Source of the DNA: DASCOT01 sp036012155
Lineage (GTDB): Bacteria; Acidobacteriota; UBA890; WLXD01
Direction: 5' to 3'
DNA: 15,568 nt
NCBI GenBank assembly: GCA_036012155.1
Contig: DASCOT010000048.1
Span: forward strand, 1-15,568
In this document: positions 7,959 to 13,662 of the stretch, in pieces
How the letters are laid out: every line of letters starts with the position of its first letter
Numbering within the stretch: position 1 is the first letter of the stretch
Position numbers and translations under genes: made by a program
Notes under the pieces: model-generated
Database searches by the model: none
The model's input: the letters and a program-made list of their open reading frames with translations, nothing else
Told to the model about the DNA's origin: nothing

Positions 7959-8336
7959 ATGGCGGCTGCACGCGAGCTGAGGATCCGGGTGGCCGATGAG
8001 CCCGGTGTACTGGGAACGATCTCCGAGGTGCTCGGGGCTAGCGAGATCAACATCATCGGCTTCGCCGTGTGGGAGCCGACAGCCCACGTTCTGACCAGTG
8101 ACCCGGAGCGTGCCGCCGAACTTCTGACCGAGGCCGGGTTTGCTGTCGAGCTAGTCGACGTGCTGCGACTCGTGGTTCCAGATGAGCCCGGGAACCTGGC
8201 GGAGATCGCCCAGGAGCTCGGCGAGGCAGGAGTCAACATCGATCACGCGTACTCGGTAAGCAATCGTACCGATGGCGCCGCCGCGTTCGTACTGGCGGTG
8301 CCCAATATCGCCCTGGTTGACGAGATGCTGGACTGA
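7959..8336 (+). CDS. Protein with two ACT domains
   Basis: 125 residues forming two ACT modules and nothing else. ACT1 begins LRIRVADEPGVLGTISEVLG and continues with INIIGFAV; ACT2 begins LRLVVPDEPGNLAEIAQELG and continues with VNIDHAYSV. The D-E-P-G turn followed by a helix and a strand is the ACT signature, which usually binds an amino acid. Free-standing double-ACT proteins are thought to be regulatory; the ligand here cannot be told. GGAGG at 7950-7954, 4 bases before ATG 7959, fixes the start. It lies 86 bases after the GST-like gene with its own candidate promoter and converges with the AraC-type gene. Confidence 0.85.
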   Translation: MAAARELRIRVADEPGVLGTISEVLGASEINIIGFAVWEPTAHVLTSDPERAAELLTEAGFAVELVDVLRLVVPDEPGNLAEIAQELGEAGVNIDHAYSVSNRTDGAAAFVLAVPNIALVDEMLD

Positions 8337-8347
8337 CCGGAGCTGCC

Positions 8348-8370
8348 GAGCTGCGGTCTGATCGCGGCTC
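8348..8370. terminator. Hairpin between convergent genes, possible terminator
   Basis: GAGCTGCG at 8348-8355 pairs with CGCGGCTC at 8363-8370 (one G-U pair) around a 7-base loop. It lies 11 bases after the ACT gene stop. There is no T run, so a factor-independent terminator is uncertain. Confidence 0.3.
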
Positions 8371-8416
8371 CGTACCTACGCCGGCATCCTGCGGCGCGCG
8401 CGTCTCGCAATCGCTT

Positions 8417-8839
8417 TCAAGCGGTGCGCCGGTACGGTGGTTCAACCTCCATCTGCGAGGCGCGGGTCGAGGCTAGCGCGCGGCGCTGGTAGTGGCTCGG
8501 CGACATACCGGTTTCGGCCCTGAATGCATTCAGGAAGGCGCGGTACGACTGCCTGCAATAGCCAACGTCAGCGGCGACCTCTTTGATCAGCTGGCCGGGT
8601 CTCGAGCCCAGTAGCTCGCAAGCCATGTTGATGCGCAGCCGGCGGACGTGCTGGCCGATCGTAACCCCGTGCGCGTCGCGATATCGATGGCACAGAAGCG
8701 ACGGGGAGGCTCCCAGCAGTTCCGCAATGGTGGCGGTCCCACATCCAATGGCCGACGCGTAGTGTCGCTCTATATGCGCGCGCGCCAGCTCTGCCACTTC
8801 GCGTCCAGACCGCTGTTCGCCCTCTGAGAAGACCCCCAT
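8417..8839 (-). CDS. AraC-type DNA-binding protein without a sensor domain
   Basis: 140 residues made almost wholly of an AraC/XylS helix-turn-helix domain (about residues 30-128). The first helix-turn-helix reads TIAELLGASPSLLCHRYRD. The linker region LRINMACELLGSRPGQLIKEV leads to the second, with the family signature GYCRQSYRAFLNAFRAETGM followed by SPSHYQRR. Full-length AraC proteins are near 300 residues with an N-terminal ligand domain, which is absent here, so DNA binding may be constitutive or controlled by expression level. ATG 8839 is chosen because GGAG (8849-8846) sits 6 bases upstream; TTG 8881 would add 14 residues. It is transcribed in the same direction as the sigma-54 activator gene, 155 bases downstream of it. 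Confidence 0.85.
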   Translation of the reverse strand: MGVFSEGEQRSGREVAELARAHIERHYASAIGCGTATIAELLGASPSLLCHRYRDAHGVTIGQHVRRLRINMACELLGSRPGQLIKEVAADVGYCRQSYRAFLNAFRAETGMSPSHYQRRALASTRASQMEVEPPYRRTA

Positions 8840-8994
8840 GGAGTGCTCCGTTGGTTGCAGTTTCTCGGCTCCGTTCCGCAAGAAACGACCCGTAACAAAC
8901 GGTTGCTAGGAGAAGAAAGCGAGGCACGGTCGTTTTTCCGAGATCCTTTCATCGACCGGCTCGCCGGGGGGCGGCTGTCGCTGGCGGTAAGGCG

Positions 8995-10002
8995 CTACCG
9001 CGCGGCGCGTCCTCGGGTGGGCGCCTCGATCCGATACTTGACCAAGTAGTGTTGCAGCGTGCTGCGAGGGATCTCCAGCGGCCGCGCCGCTTGGCTCAGG
9101 TTTCCGTCTGCCATGGCGATGGCCTGGAGGATACGGCCTCGCACCGCTTCCTCGAGCGCCAGTGAGGTCGGCCTGGAGTCCGGCACAGCGGACGAAGGCT
9201 CCCGGTCAACGGGCAAGATCGCCTCGCCGACCGCAGCCGGGGCGATGATCTCCTCGCTCGATGCTGCGTACGCCCGCAGCAGGATCTGGCGCAGCTCACG
9301 GACGTTTCCAGGGAAGGTGTGCTGGTGGAGCAGTGCCAATCCCCCAGAGCTCAGCTGCCTCTCGCGGCCGTACCGAATACCGAGCGTGGCGAGGTACGCC
9401 GCGGCAATCTCGTCGATGTCGTCCAATCGCTCAGCTAGCGGCGGGACGAGAATGACGAAGGCCGCCAGCCGATGCAGGAGGTCGGCGCGGAACCCTACGC
9501 CCCCTCCGAGATCGGTCAGCGTCTTGTTGCTCGTGGCCACGAATCGTACGTCGACCCGGAAGGCTGTGTCGCACCCTACCGGCTGGACCTCGCCATACTC
9601 GACGGCACGCAACACGGCGGCCTGCAGTGACGGGGGAGCTTCGCTGATCTCGTCCAGTACCAGAGTTGACCCGTTGGCCACCCGGATACGGCCGGTGCGG
9701 TCGCGCTCCGCGCCCGTGAAGGCGCCGCGCCGATGGCCGAATAGCTCCGAGGCAAGTACGTCCGGACTGAGCCCGGCGCAGTTGACGATCTCTGGCGCAG
9801 CTTGCGATCTGGAGCTGTGGGCATGGATCTGCCGTGCCACGAGCTCTTTGCCGCCGCCACTCTCACCCAGTACGAGCGCTGGCTCCATATACTGCGCGGC
9901 GACGCTGATCTGATCGCGAAGCTGACACATCGCATCGCTGCTACCGAGCAATCGGCTGTCGCTGCGCTGAGTCGGCTGAGGCTGGGCTATGGTACGTGGC
10001 AC
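8995..10002 (-). CDS. Sigma-54-dependent activator (enhancer-binding AAA+ ATPase), no sensor domain
   Basis: 335 residues. The AAA+ domain begins within the first 20 residues, so there is no receiver, GAF or PAS domain, as in PspF. Motifs in order: Walker A GESGGGKE (46-53), ELFGH (86-90), the sigma-54-contacting loop GAFTGA (93-98), Walker B LVLDEI (D117-E118), then FRADLLHRL and FPGNVRELRQ. The C-terminus carries a Fis-type helix-turn-helix (DGNLSQAARPLEIPRSTLQ). It should bind an upstream site and use ATP to open sigma-54 promoters. A strong match to such a promoter lies at 11795-11810. Walker A has Gly where Thr is common (GESGTGKE), a mild change. The start is GTG 10002; there is no good ribosome site, but no better in-frame start exists upstream. 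Confidence 0.93.
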   Translation of the reverse strand: MPRTIAQPQPTQRSDSRLLGSSDAMCQLRDQISVAAQYMEPALVLGESGGGKELVARQIHAHSSRSQAAPEIVNCAGLSPDVLASELFGHRRGAFTGAERDRTGRIRVANGSTLVLDEISEAPPSLQAAVLRAVEYGEVQPVGCDTAFRVDVRFVATSNKTLTDLGGGVGFRADLLHRLAAFVILVPPLAERLDDIDEIAAAYLATLGIRYGRERQLSSGGLALLHQHTFPGNVRELRQILLRAYAASSEEIIAPAAVGEAILPVDREPSSAVPDSRPTSLALEEAVRGRILQAIAMADGNLSQAARPLEIPRSTLQHYLVKYRIEAPTRGRAAR

Positions 10003-10032
10003 TAGCCGTCCGAAGTTCTGCCCCCCATCCGG

Positions 10033-10038
10033 ATCGTA
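10033..10038 (-). promoter_or_regulatory. Candidate -10 element (TACGAT) for the sigma-54 activator gene
   Basis: On the minus strand GGTACGAT lies 30 bases before GTG 10002, matching the TACGAT sites at 7043 and 7923 in sequence and distance to the start. Confidence 0.35.
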
Positions 10039-10143
10039 CCTGGCGGAGCCCCGCGAATCACCCGGGGGGCGGCTGATGGACTCCGTAATCGTGGAAGTTT
10101 TTTGTATCTTTCCTCACCTGTCTGCGGATTTTCGGCACCCCCA

Positions 10144-10170
10144 TTGACGCCGCAGCGGGCGCCATACAAG
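10144..10170 (+). promoter_or_regulatory. Possible promoter of the ECF sigma operon
   Basis: TTGACG (10144-10149) and TACAAG (10165-10170) are spaced by 15 bases. The intergenic region before it is unusually AT-rich for this window (TTTTTTGTATC near 10098-10108). If used, transcription would begin near 10177, inside the longest form of the sigma gene. Confidence 0.35.
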
Positions 10171-10171
10171 G

Positions 10172-10786
10172 ATGGTTTCAGTCGCCGGTGCCGGTGAGCG
10201 CCAAGAGGATTTCAGGTTAGTGACCCAATCCGTTTCCTACAGCTACATCGAAAAGGCGTGGCTCTCCCGGTTTCATCGTTGGAGAGGGTACGCGTTGTCC
10301 CTCACGGGTAATGTGACGGACGCCGAGGAGGTAGTTCAGGAAGCCGTCTCGCGCACCGTTCGTGCACGGCCGAAGTTCGGTAGCGAGCGCGACGCGCATA
10401 ACTACGTGCTTACGGCCGTTCGCACGGCGGCCCTGCAGTTGTTTCAGCAACGGCGAAGGTTGTCACCTCTCGATGAGCTGGCACCTTCGAAGGCGAACGA
10501 GGAGATTTCCTCCGATCCGCTGCGCATGATGCTCGGCGAGGAGAGAACCCGCAATCGCCGGCATCTCGTCGAGTTGGCGTTGCGGTTGGTGGGGGATTTG
10601 GAACCAGTGCACCGTGAAGTGCTCGAATTGTTGGTATTGGGCGACCCGCCGCTGAAGTTGCGTGAGGTCGCCGCTATTCAAGGCGCGCCGATCAGCACGG
10701 TGCACAGTCGGTTGCAGGCCGCCTTGCTTCAGGTGGGGCGTCGCATGGAAGCGGAGTCGGCATCGGGCGGGGGCTTGGAGAAATGA
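10172..10786 (+). CDS. ECF-like RNA polymerase sigma factor
   Basis: 204 residues. Sigma region 2 occupies about 33-96: FHRWRGYALSLTGNVTDAEE, the core-binding VVQEAVSRTV, and HNYVLTAVRTAALQLFQQ. Region 4 occupies about 135-192: LEPVHREVLELLVLG, then the helix-turn-helix LREVAAIQGAPISTVHSRLQ. No region 1.1 or 3 is present, so it is an ECF (group 4) factor directing RNA polymerase to its own promoter set. Region 2 is divergent from well-known ECFs. The stop overlaps the anti-sigma-like gene by 4 bases (ATGA), the classic sigma/anti-sigma arrangement. ATG 10172 has almost no space for a ribosome site (AAGG directly before it). GTG 10220, 11 bases after AAGAGG, keeps both domains and may be the true start. 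Confidence 0.88.
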   Translation: MVSVAGAGERQEDFRLVTQSVSYSYIEKAWLSRFHRWRGYALSLTGNVTDAEEVVQEAVSRTVRARPKFGSERDAHNYVLTAVRTAALQLFQQRRRLSPLDELAPSKANEEISSDPLRMMLGEERTRNRRHLVELALRLVGDLEPVHREVLELLVLGDPPLKLREVAAIQGAPISTVHSRLQAALLQVGRRMEAESASGGGLEK

Positions 10787-11640
10787 CGGTGAGTTTGCAC
10801 GCCGATCCGGTGGACATGGTGGCCTACGTTCGCGGCAGCCTGAGCAAGGCGCGCGCCAACGACGTGCGCAAACACTGCTTCGCCTGCCGTGATTGCGGCG
10901 ATCAGCTGGCGGCGGTCATGCTCCTGCGCGGCGCCACTCCGGTGCGGGCATCCGGACCGTGGTATGCCTCTCGATCGGCTGCGGCTGCGGCTGCCTTGGT
11001 GTTGCTCGCCGGTGCTGTTGCCTGGTTCGCCTGGGGTGGGTCGTCGGCCAGACCGCAGGAGCTGATCGACAGCGGCACCGCCGCGGGCGTCTCGGACCCA
11101 TCGGCGCGCCCCCTGCCGGGTTCGCCCGAGTTCGCTATGCTGACGGAGTCGGACGTCCAGATTATCAATGGGATCGCGCAGTACGAGAGACAGCTCGATG
11201 GTCTTGGAGCCGCGACTGGTTCGGACAGCGAGTCCGCAAACACGCTGTCCGCTCTGCGGGCGGGAGTGGATGCGCTGTCCGCCGGCAACTATGGTGTAGC
11301 GGCTGGCTACCTGGATCGGTTTGGCGACTCGTATCACCCGACTGGGACGTATCTTCTCGGCTTGGCCCTTTTCTTTGAGGGCCGGCGGCGTCCGGATGCC
11401 TGGCAGGCTCTGGAGAGCCATCTGTCGACGCTTGACGATCCTGGGCGCGTCGACTGGCGTACGTCGGATCGCGCTACTGCGTACTACCTCGCACGCCTGC
11501 ATCTAGAGGCCGGAGAGCTCGATGCGGCCCGACAGCTTCTGCGCCAGGCAGCGCTGCCACCTGCCTCCGATCCCGGCTGGGTAGCCGACCTCGATCAGGT
11601 GCAGCGTAACGTTCGCCAGCTCCTGCTCGACCTCAAGTAG
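10783..11640 (+). CDS. Anti-sigma-like membrane protein: ZAS motif, one membrane segment, TPR-like exterior
   Basis: 285 residues. The cytoplasmic N-terminus carries the zinc anti-sigma (ZAS) motif H-x3-C-x2-C (H31, C35, C38, in RKHCFACRDCG) with an extra C32. One membrane segment lies at about 66-85 (AAAAAALVLLAGAVAWFAW). The outer part, about 200 residues, includes TPR-like helix pairs (ALSAGNYGVAAGYLDRFGDS, YYLARLHLEAGELDAARQLL), a protein-binding type of surface. It probably holds the upstream sigma factor inactive and releases it on an envelope or redox signal (inference from family and gene order). The start ATG overlaps the sigma stop. The N-terminal module is repeated in the two small genes at 12812 and 13027. 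Confidence 0.85.
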   Translation: MTVSLHADPVDMVAYVRGSLSKARANDVRKHCFACRDCGDQLAAVMLLRGATPVRASGPWYASRSAAAAAALVLLAGAVAWFAWGGSSARPQELIDSGTAAGVSDPSARPLPGSPEFAMLTESDVQIINGIAQYERQLDGLGAATGSDSESANTLSALRAGVDALSAGNYGVAAGYLDRFGDSYHPTGTYLLGLALFFEGRRRPDAWQALESHLSTLDDPGRVDWRTSDRATAYYLARLHLEAGELDAARQLLRQAALPPASDPGWVADLDQVQRNVRQLLLDLK

Positions 11641-11653
11641 GCCCGGTACGTCT

Positions 11654-11667
11654 GCCGGCCGGCCGGC
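11654..11667. repeat. 14-base perfect palindrome upstream of the sigma-54 promoter
   Basis: GCCGGCCGGCCGGC is self-complementary. It lies about 130-140 bases before the -24 element at 11795, a distance at which activators of this class often bind. It could also be a chance GC-rich palindrome or a weak terminator just after the anti-sigma-like gene. Confidence 0.3.
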
Positions 11668-11794
11668 GCGGCGCGCCACATCACTGACGGCCCATCGTTA
11701 CGTAGAGCTGCATCGCCCCCGACGGCGCCCTGGCGAACGCTCGTAACCTGCTGAAGAAGTGAGGCTTGCGGCGTCGCCTCGTTCTGGCGTGCAT

Positions 11795-11810
11795 TGGCAC
11801 TGGATTTGCT
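11795..11810 (+). promoter_or_regulatory. Sigma-54 (-24/-12) promoter
   Basis: TGGCAC-TGGAT-TTGCT matches the sigma-54 consensus TGGCAC-N5-TTGCW at every fixed base, with the invariant GG and GC exactly spaced. I found no other full match near a gene start. Transcription should begin near 11821, giving a leader of about 38 bases ending in a GGAGGG ribosome site before the cysteine-rich peptide gene. The activator encoded at 8995-10002 is the natural candidate partner. Confidence 0.75.
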
Positions 11811-11847
11811 CCAGGAACTCCGTGACAGGTACCCATCACTCGTTCCC

Positions 11848-11853
11848 GGAGGG
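11848..11853 (+). promoter_or_regulatory. Ribosome binding site of the cysteine-rich peptide gene
   Basis: GGAGGG lies 5 bases before GTG 11859. It is the best evidence that this short frame, rather than the overlapping ones, is translated. Confidence 0.7.
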
Positions 11854-11858
11854 ACACG

Positions 11859-12086
11859 GTGCGACGCTCAATCAACTGGAAGAAGGTCCTGCTCGTCACC
11901 TGGGCTGTGCTCTTGGTCTTCAGCCTCTCGTTTCAGGCCGAACAAGCCGATGCTCTGGACAGCGCCTGCTGGCGGGAGTGCCACAACGACTGTGAGATGT
12001 GTGGCGGCTACACCGGCTACGGATGCAATTGTAGTTGGAGCTGTGCCGAGGGCGGTGGTGGCACGAGCTCCTGCGCGGTGCTCTAG
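11859..12086 (+). CDS. Small exported cysteine-rich peptide precursor
   Basis: 75 residues, no family recognised. A basic start (RRSINWKK) and a hydrophobic stretch (VLLVTWAVLLVFSLSF) form a signal peptide with a possible cut after ADA (residue 32). The remaining about 43 residues hold eight cysteines at 37, 41, 45, 48, 56, 58, 62 and 72. The pattern includes twin C-x3-C pairs (37/41 and 58/62), as in some hairpin-shaped disulfide peptides, and ends in a Gly/Ser-rich tail (AEGGGGTSSCAVL). An even cysteine number in an exported peptide suggests four disulfides or metal or cofactor binding. It follows a sigma-54 promoter and stands 6 bases before a thioredoxin-fold gene. It could be a toxin-like, signalling or redox peptide; the function is not known. 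Confidence 0.75.
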   Translation: MRRSINWKKVLLVTWAVLLVFSLSFQAEQADALDSACWRECHNDCEMCGGYTGYGCNCSWSCAEGGGGTSSCAVL

Positions 12087-12092
12087 CTGACC

Positions 12093-12704
12093 ATGTCGAT
12101 GCCCAAGTTTGCCAAGATCGCCGAGGTGGGGTTCGTTTTGGTATTGATCGCCGGGACCGCCTGGCTGGGTAAGTTGGTGCGGCACAACTACGTGACCCAC
12201 GGACAGGCGTCGCGAATCGACGGTTCGGTCACGGCTCCGGTCGACATACCCGGCCGGACGCTCGACGGAGACGATGTAGCACTCCAGGTGAGCAACCGCG
12301 AGCGGCCGCTGATGCTGTTCGTGCTGAGCACCACGTGCCCGTTCTGCGAGCAGAACATGCCAGAGTGGCGGAGCCTCGCCGCACGGGTTGCCGAGCTCGG
12401 CGCCGGCGCGCCGGAGATCTACGTGCTGTCGGTCAACAATGCCCGCGACACGAGCGATTTCCTGCTCGCCAATGATCTCGACCTGCCGGTTCATCTCGTC
12501 GATGCGGCGGTACTGCCGCTCCTCGGGCTATCGGTGTATCCGGGCACTCTGGGCATCGATCCCGTGACGCGCGGCATTGCCGCCTGGACCGGCGTGTTGA
12601 ACGACGCCGATCAGGCGGTCGTGCACACGTGGGCGCGTTCTGCCATGACCGCACAACGCGGCGGTGTGGTGCTCACCACGGATGCTGCGCTGGACGTGCC
12701 ATAG
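12093..12704 (+). CDS. Membrane-anchored thioredoxin-fold protein (TlpA/MauD-like)
   Basis: 203 residues. A single N-terminal membrane segment (about 8-27, VGFVLVLIAGTAWLGKLV) anchors a periplasmic thioredoxin-like domain. The active site is CPFC (C82, C85, in STTCPFCEQNMPEW). A later YPGTLGID stretch supplies the cis-proline loop and strand expected of TlpA/MauD-type redoxins. Such proteins reduce, oxidise or shuffle disulfides of specific exported partners. The start at ATG 12093 is 6 bases after the stop of the cysteine-rich peptide gene, so the two are almost certainly co-transcribed and the peptide is the likely client. ATG 12099 is an alternative start. No C-terminal truncation is visible. 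Confidence 0.85.
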   Translation: MSMPKFAKIAEVGFVLVLIAGTAWLGKLVRHNYVTHGQASRIDGSVTAPVDIPGRTLDGDDVALQVSNRERPLMLFVLSTTCPFCEQNMPEWRSLAARVAELGAGAPEIYVLSVNNARDTSDFLLANDLDLPVHLVDAAVLPLLGLSVYPGTLGIDPVTRGIAAWTGVLNDADQAVVHTWARSAMTAQRGGVVLTTDAALDVP

Positions 12705-12720
12705 GTCGAGCACGGTTCCT

Positions 12721-12761
12721 GTGGCGTGCGGAGCCGCCCTGGTTGCGGCTTCGCACGCTAT
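12721..12761 (+). other. Long RNA hairpin between redoxin and ZAS genes
   Basis: A 14-base arm at 12724-12737 (GCGTGCGGAGCCGC) pairs completely with 12745-12758 (GCGGCTTCGCACGC), with one G-U pair and a 7-base loop. Three weaker pairs extend it to 12721-12761. No T run follows, so it is not a standard terminator. It may stabilise the upstream message, partly stop transcription or separate expression of the two ZAS genes. Confidence 0.6.
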
Positions 12762-12811
12762 CCGGGGCCCGAGTGGCTCCGCATGAATATGGATCGTGAG
12801 GAGGGTCTCCT

Positions 12812-13030
12812 ATGAATCACCCGATCCACCCCGACGCACTGGAACTCGTCGCCTTCGTGAGCGACTCGCTCGCTGCCGAGGACGCGCATCGATTGCATAC
12901 CCACTGCCTTGTCTGCGACACCTGTGGCAGTCAGGCGCGCGCCCTTCTGTGGCTGAGAGCCGCCGCTGGTCGAGCCGTGCCGAGCGTTGGACTCGGCGGA
13001 GCGTACACAGCGTCCGGTGCCACGCATTGA
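12812..13030 (+). CDS. Small soluble ZAS-motif protein
   Basis: 72 residues. It copies the N-terminal module of the anti-sigma-like protein at 10783: HPDALELVAFVSDSL, then an 11-residue gap, then HCLVCDTCG. The ZAS ligands H31, C35 and C38 and the extra C32 fall at exactly the same residue numbers as in that protein. No membrane segment or outer domain follows; the tail is short and polar. It may bind the same ECF sigma factor, or sense metal or redox state in the cytoplasm. AGGAGGG (12799-12805) lies 6 bases before ATG 12812. That site sits in a small inverted repeat (AGGAG-GGT-CTCCT), which could slow initiation. It lies 107 bases after the redoxin gene, behind a hairpin. Confidence 0.75.
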   Translation: MNHPIHPDALELVAFVSDSLAAEDAHRLHTHCLVCDTCGSQARALLWLRAAAGRAVPSVGLGGAYTASGATH

Positions 13031-13254
13031 GGGCTGCCGGCGAAGGGCTCGGTCGTACCCACAGCGCCGGGGGCGCGTTGCACCCGGCCGAGCTCGAGCT
13101 CCGACACTACGTGCGAGGAACGCTGGCCAGCGGCCACGCGGTGGCCATTCTGGCGCATTGCCTGATTTGCCGCGATTGTGGTCGGCGGCTCGAAGAGCGC
13201 CTGGGTCAGAGCGCGCCGGGGCCGTCGCTGAGTCACCACGAGGCGGCGCGCTAG
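13027..13254 (+). CDS. Third small ZAS-motif protein, translationally coupled
   Basis: Up to 75 residues. The core HPAELELRHYVRGTL, an 11-residue gap and then HCLICRDCGRRL repeats the module of the genes at 10783 and 12812 with identical spacing (H-x3-C-x2-C plus one extra Cys). No membrane segment is present. TTG 13027 overlaps the previous stop by 4 bases (TTGA), the usual sign of coupled translation. TTG 13078, directly before HPAEL, would give a 58-residue protein whose N-terminus lines up better with its paralogues. Pairwise similarity to the neighbour suggests a tandem duplication. It is the last gene of the cluster. Confidence 0.65.
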   Translation: MRAAGEGLGRTHSAGGALHPAELELRHYVRGTLASGHAVAILAHCLICRDCGRRLEERLGQSAPGPSLSHHEAAR

Positions 13255-13280
13255 CAGGCGGCCAACTCGGCAGGTCGCTG

Positions 13281-13349
13281 CCGATACGGGCACCTCTATC
13301 GGTGCCACAAGGCTACCTTGTCCGCCTCTCGGGAGCCCTCTAAGGTAGC
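13281..13349 (+). other. Cluster of inverted repeats after the ZAS genes
   Basis: CCGATA (13281-13286) pairs with TATCGG (13297-13302). GGCACC (13289-13294) pairs with GGTGCC (13301-13306); the two cannot form fully together. GCTACCTT (13312-13319) pairs with AAGGTAGC (13342-13349) around a 22-base gap. This may be a composite terminator or a structured RNA; no T run is present. Confidence 0.4.
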
Positions 13350-13624
13350 GCTTAGGACTGGCTCGGCAGTTCTTTCGCCACGCCTTGCCTCCGTCGTCGC
13401 TGCCGAAGGGTTCTTCGAGTATCGGCTGGAGGGTGCGGTACCCGCGGCGGCGCTTGCGCTGCTCGTTCAAGGTGGGTTCGATCTCCTCGAGCGCGCGATC
13501 GTGCCGCGGGGCCTGCGCCTCTAGCAAGGTCCTGGGACGTGCAGCGAACCTTGCGCCATGGGGGGCTGGGACCGGCGCGCGGCGGTTCTGAATGCGGACC
13601 CCTTGCGGTAGCGACTCGTTACCC

Positions 13625-13662
13625 TATGATTCCGAACTACTCAGTGCCGTATGATTCCGAAC
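13625..13662 (+). repeat. 13-base direct repeat with 25-base period
   Basis: TATGATTCCGAAC occurs at 13625-13637 and again at 13650-13662. Two such boxes in a gene-free stretch could be a regulator binding site or the worn end of an insertion element; some transposon families carry short tandem end repeats. Confidence 0.6.

Noticed and set aside
8984..9001. GCGGTA/TACCGC inverted repeat at the end of the sigma-54 activator gene as a terminator
   Set aside because: Only six pairs, overlaps the stop codon and has no T run on either strand.
9059..9913. Plus-strand open frame of 284 codons over the sigma-54 activator gene
   Set aside because: It is antisense to a gene with intact Walker, GAFTGA and helix-turn-helix motifs, and has a Ser/Arg-rich shadow composition.
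12051..12067. Second sigma-54-like site (TGGCACGAGCTCCTGC) at the end of the peptide gene
   Set aside because: The GC of the -12 box is one base too far from the GG of the -24 box; that spacing is not tolerated.
12931..13527. Minus-strand frame of 198 codons across the ZAS genes
   Set aside because: Its downstream half is antisense to the conserved ZAS modules. Only the first about 50 codons look faintly protein-like, so it is not called as a gene.
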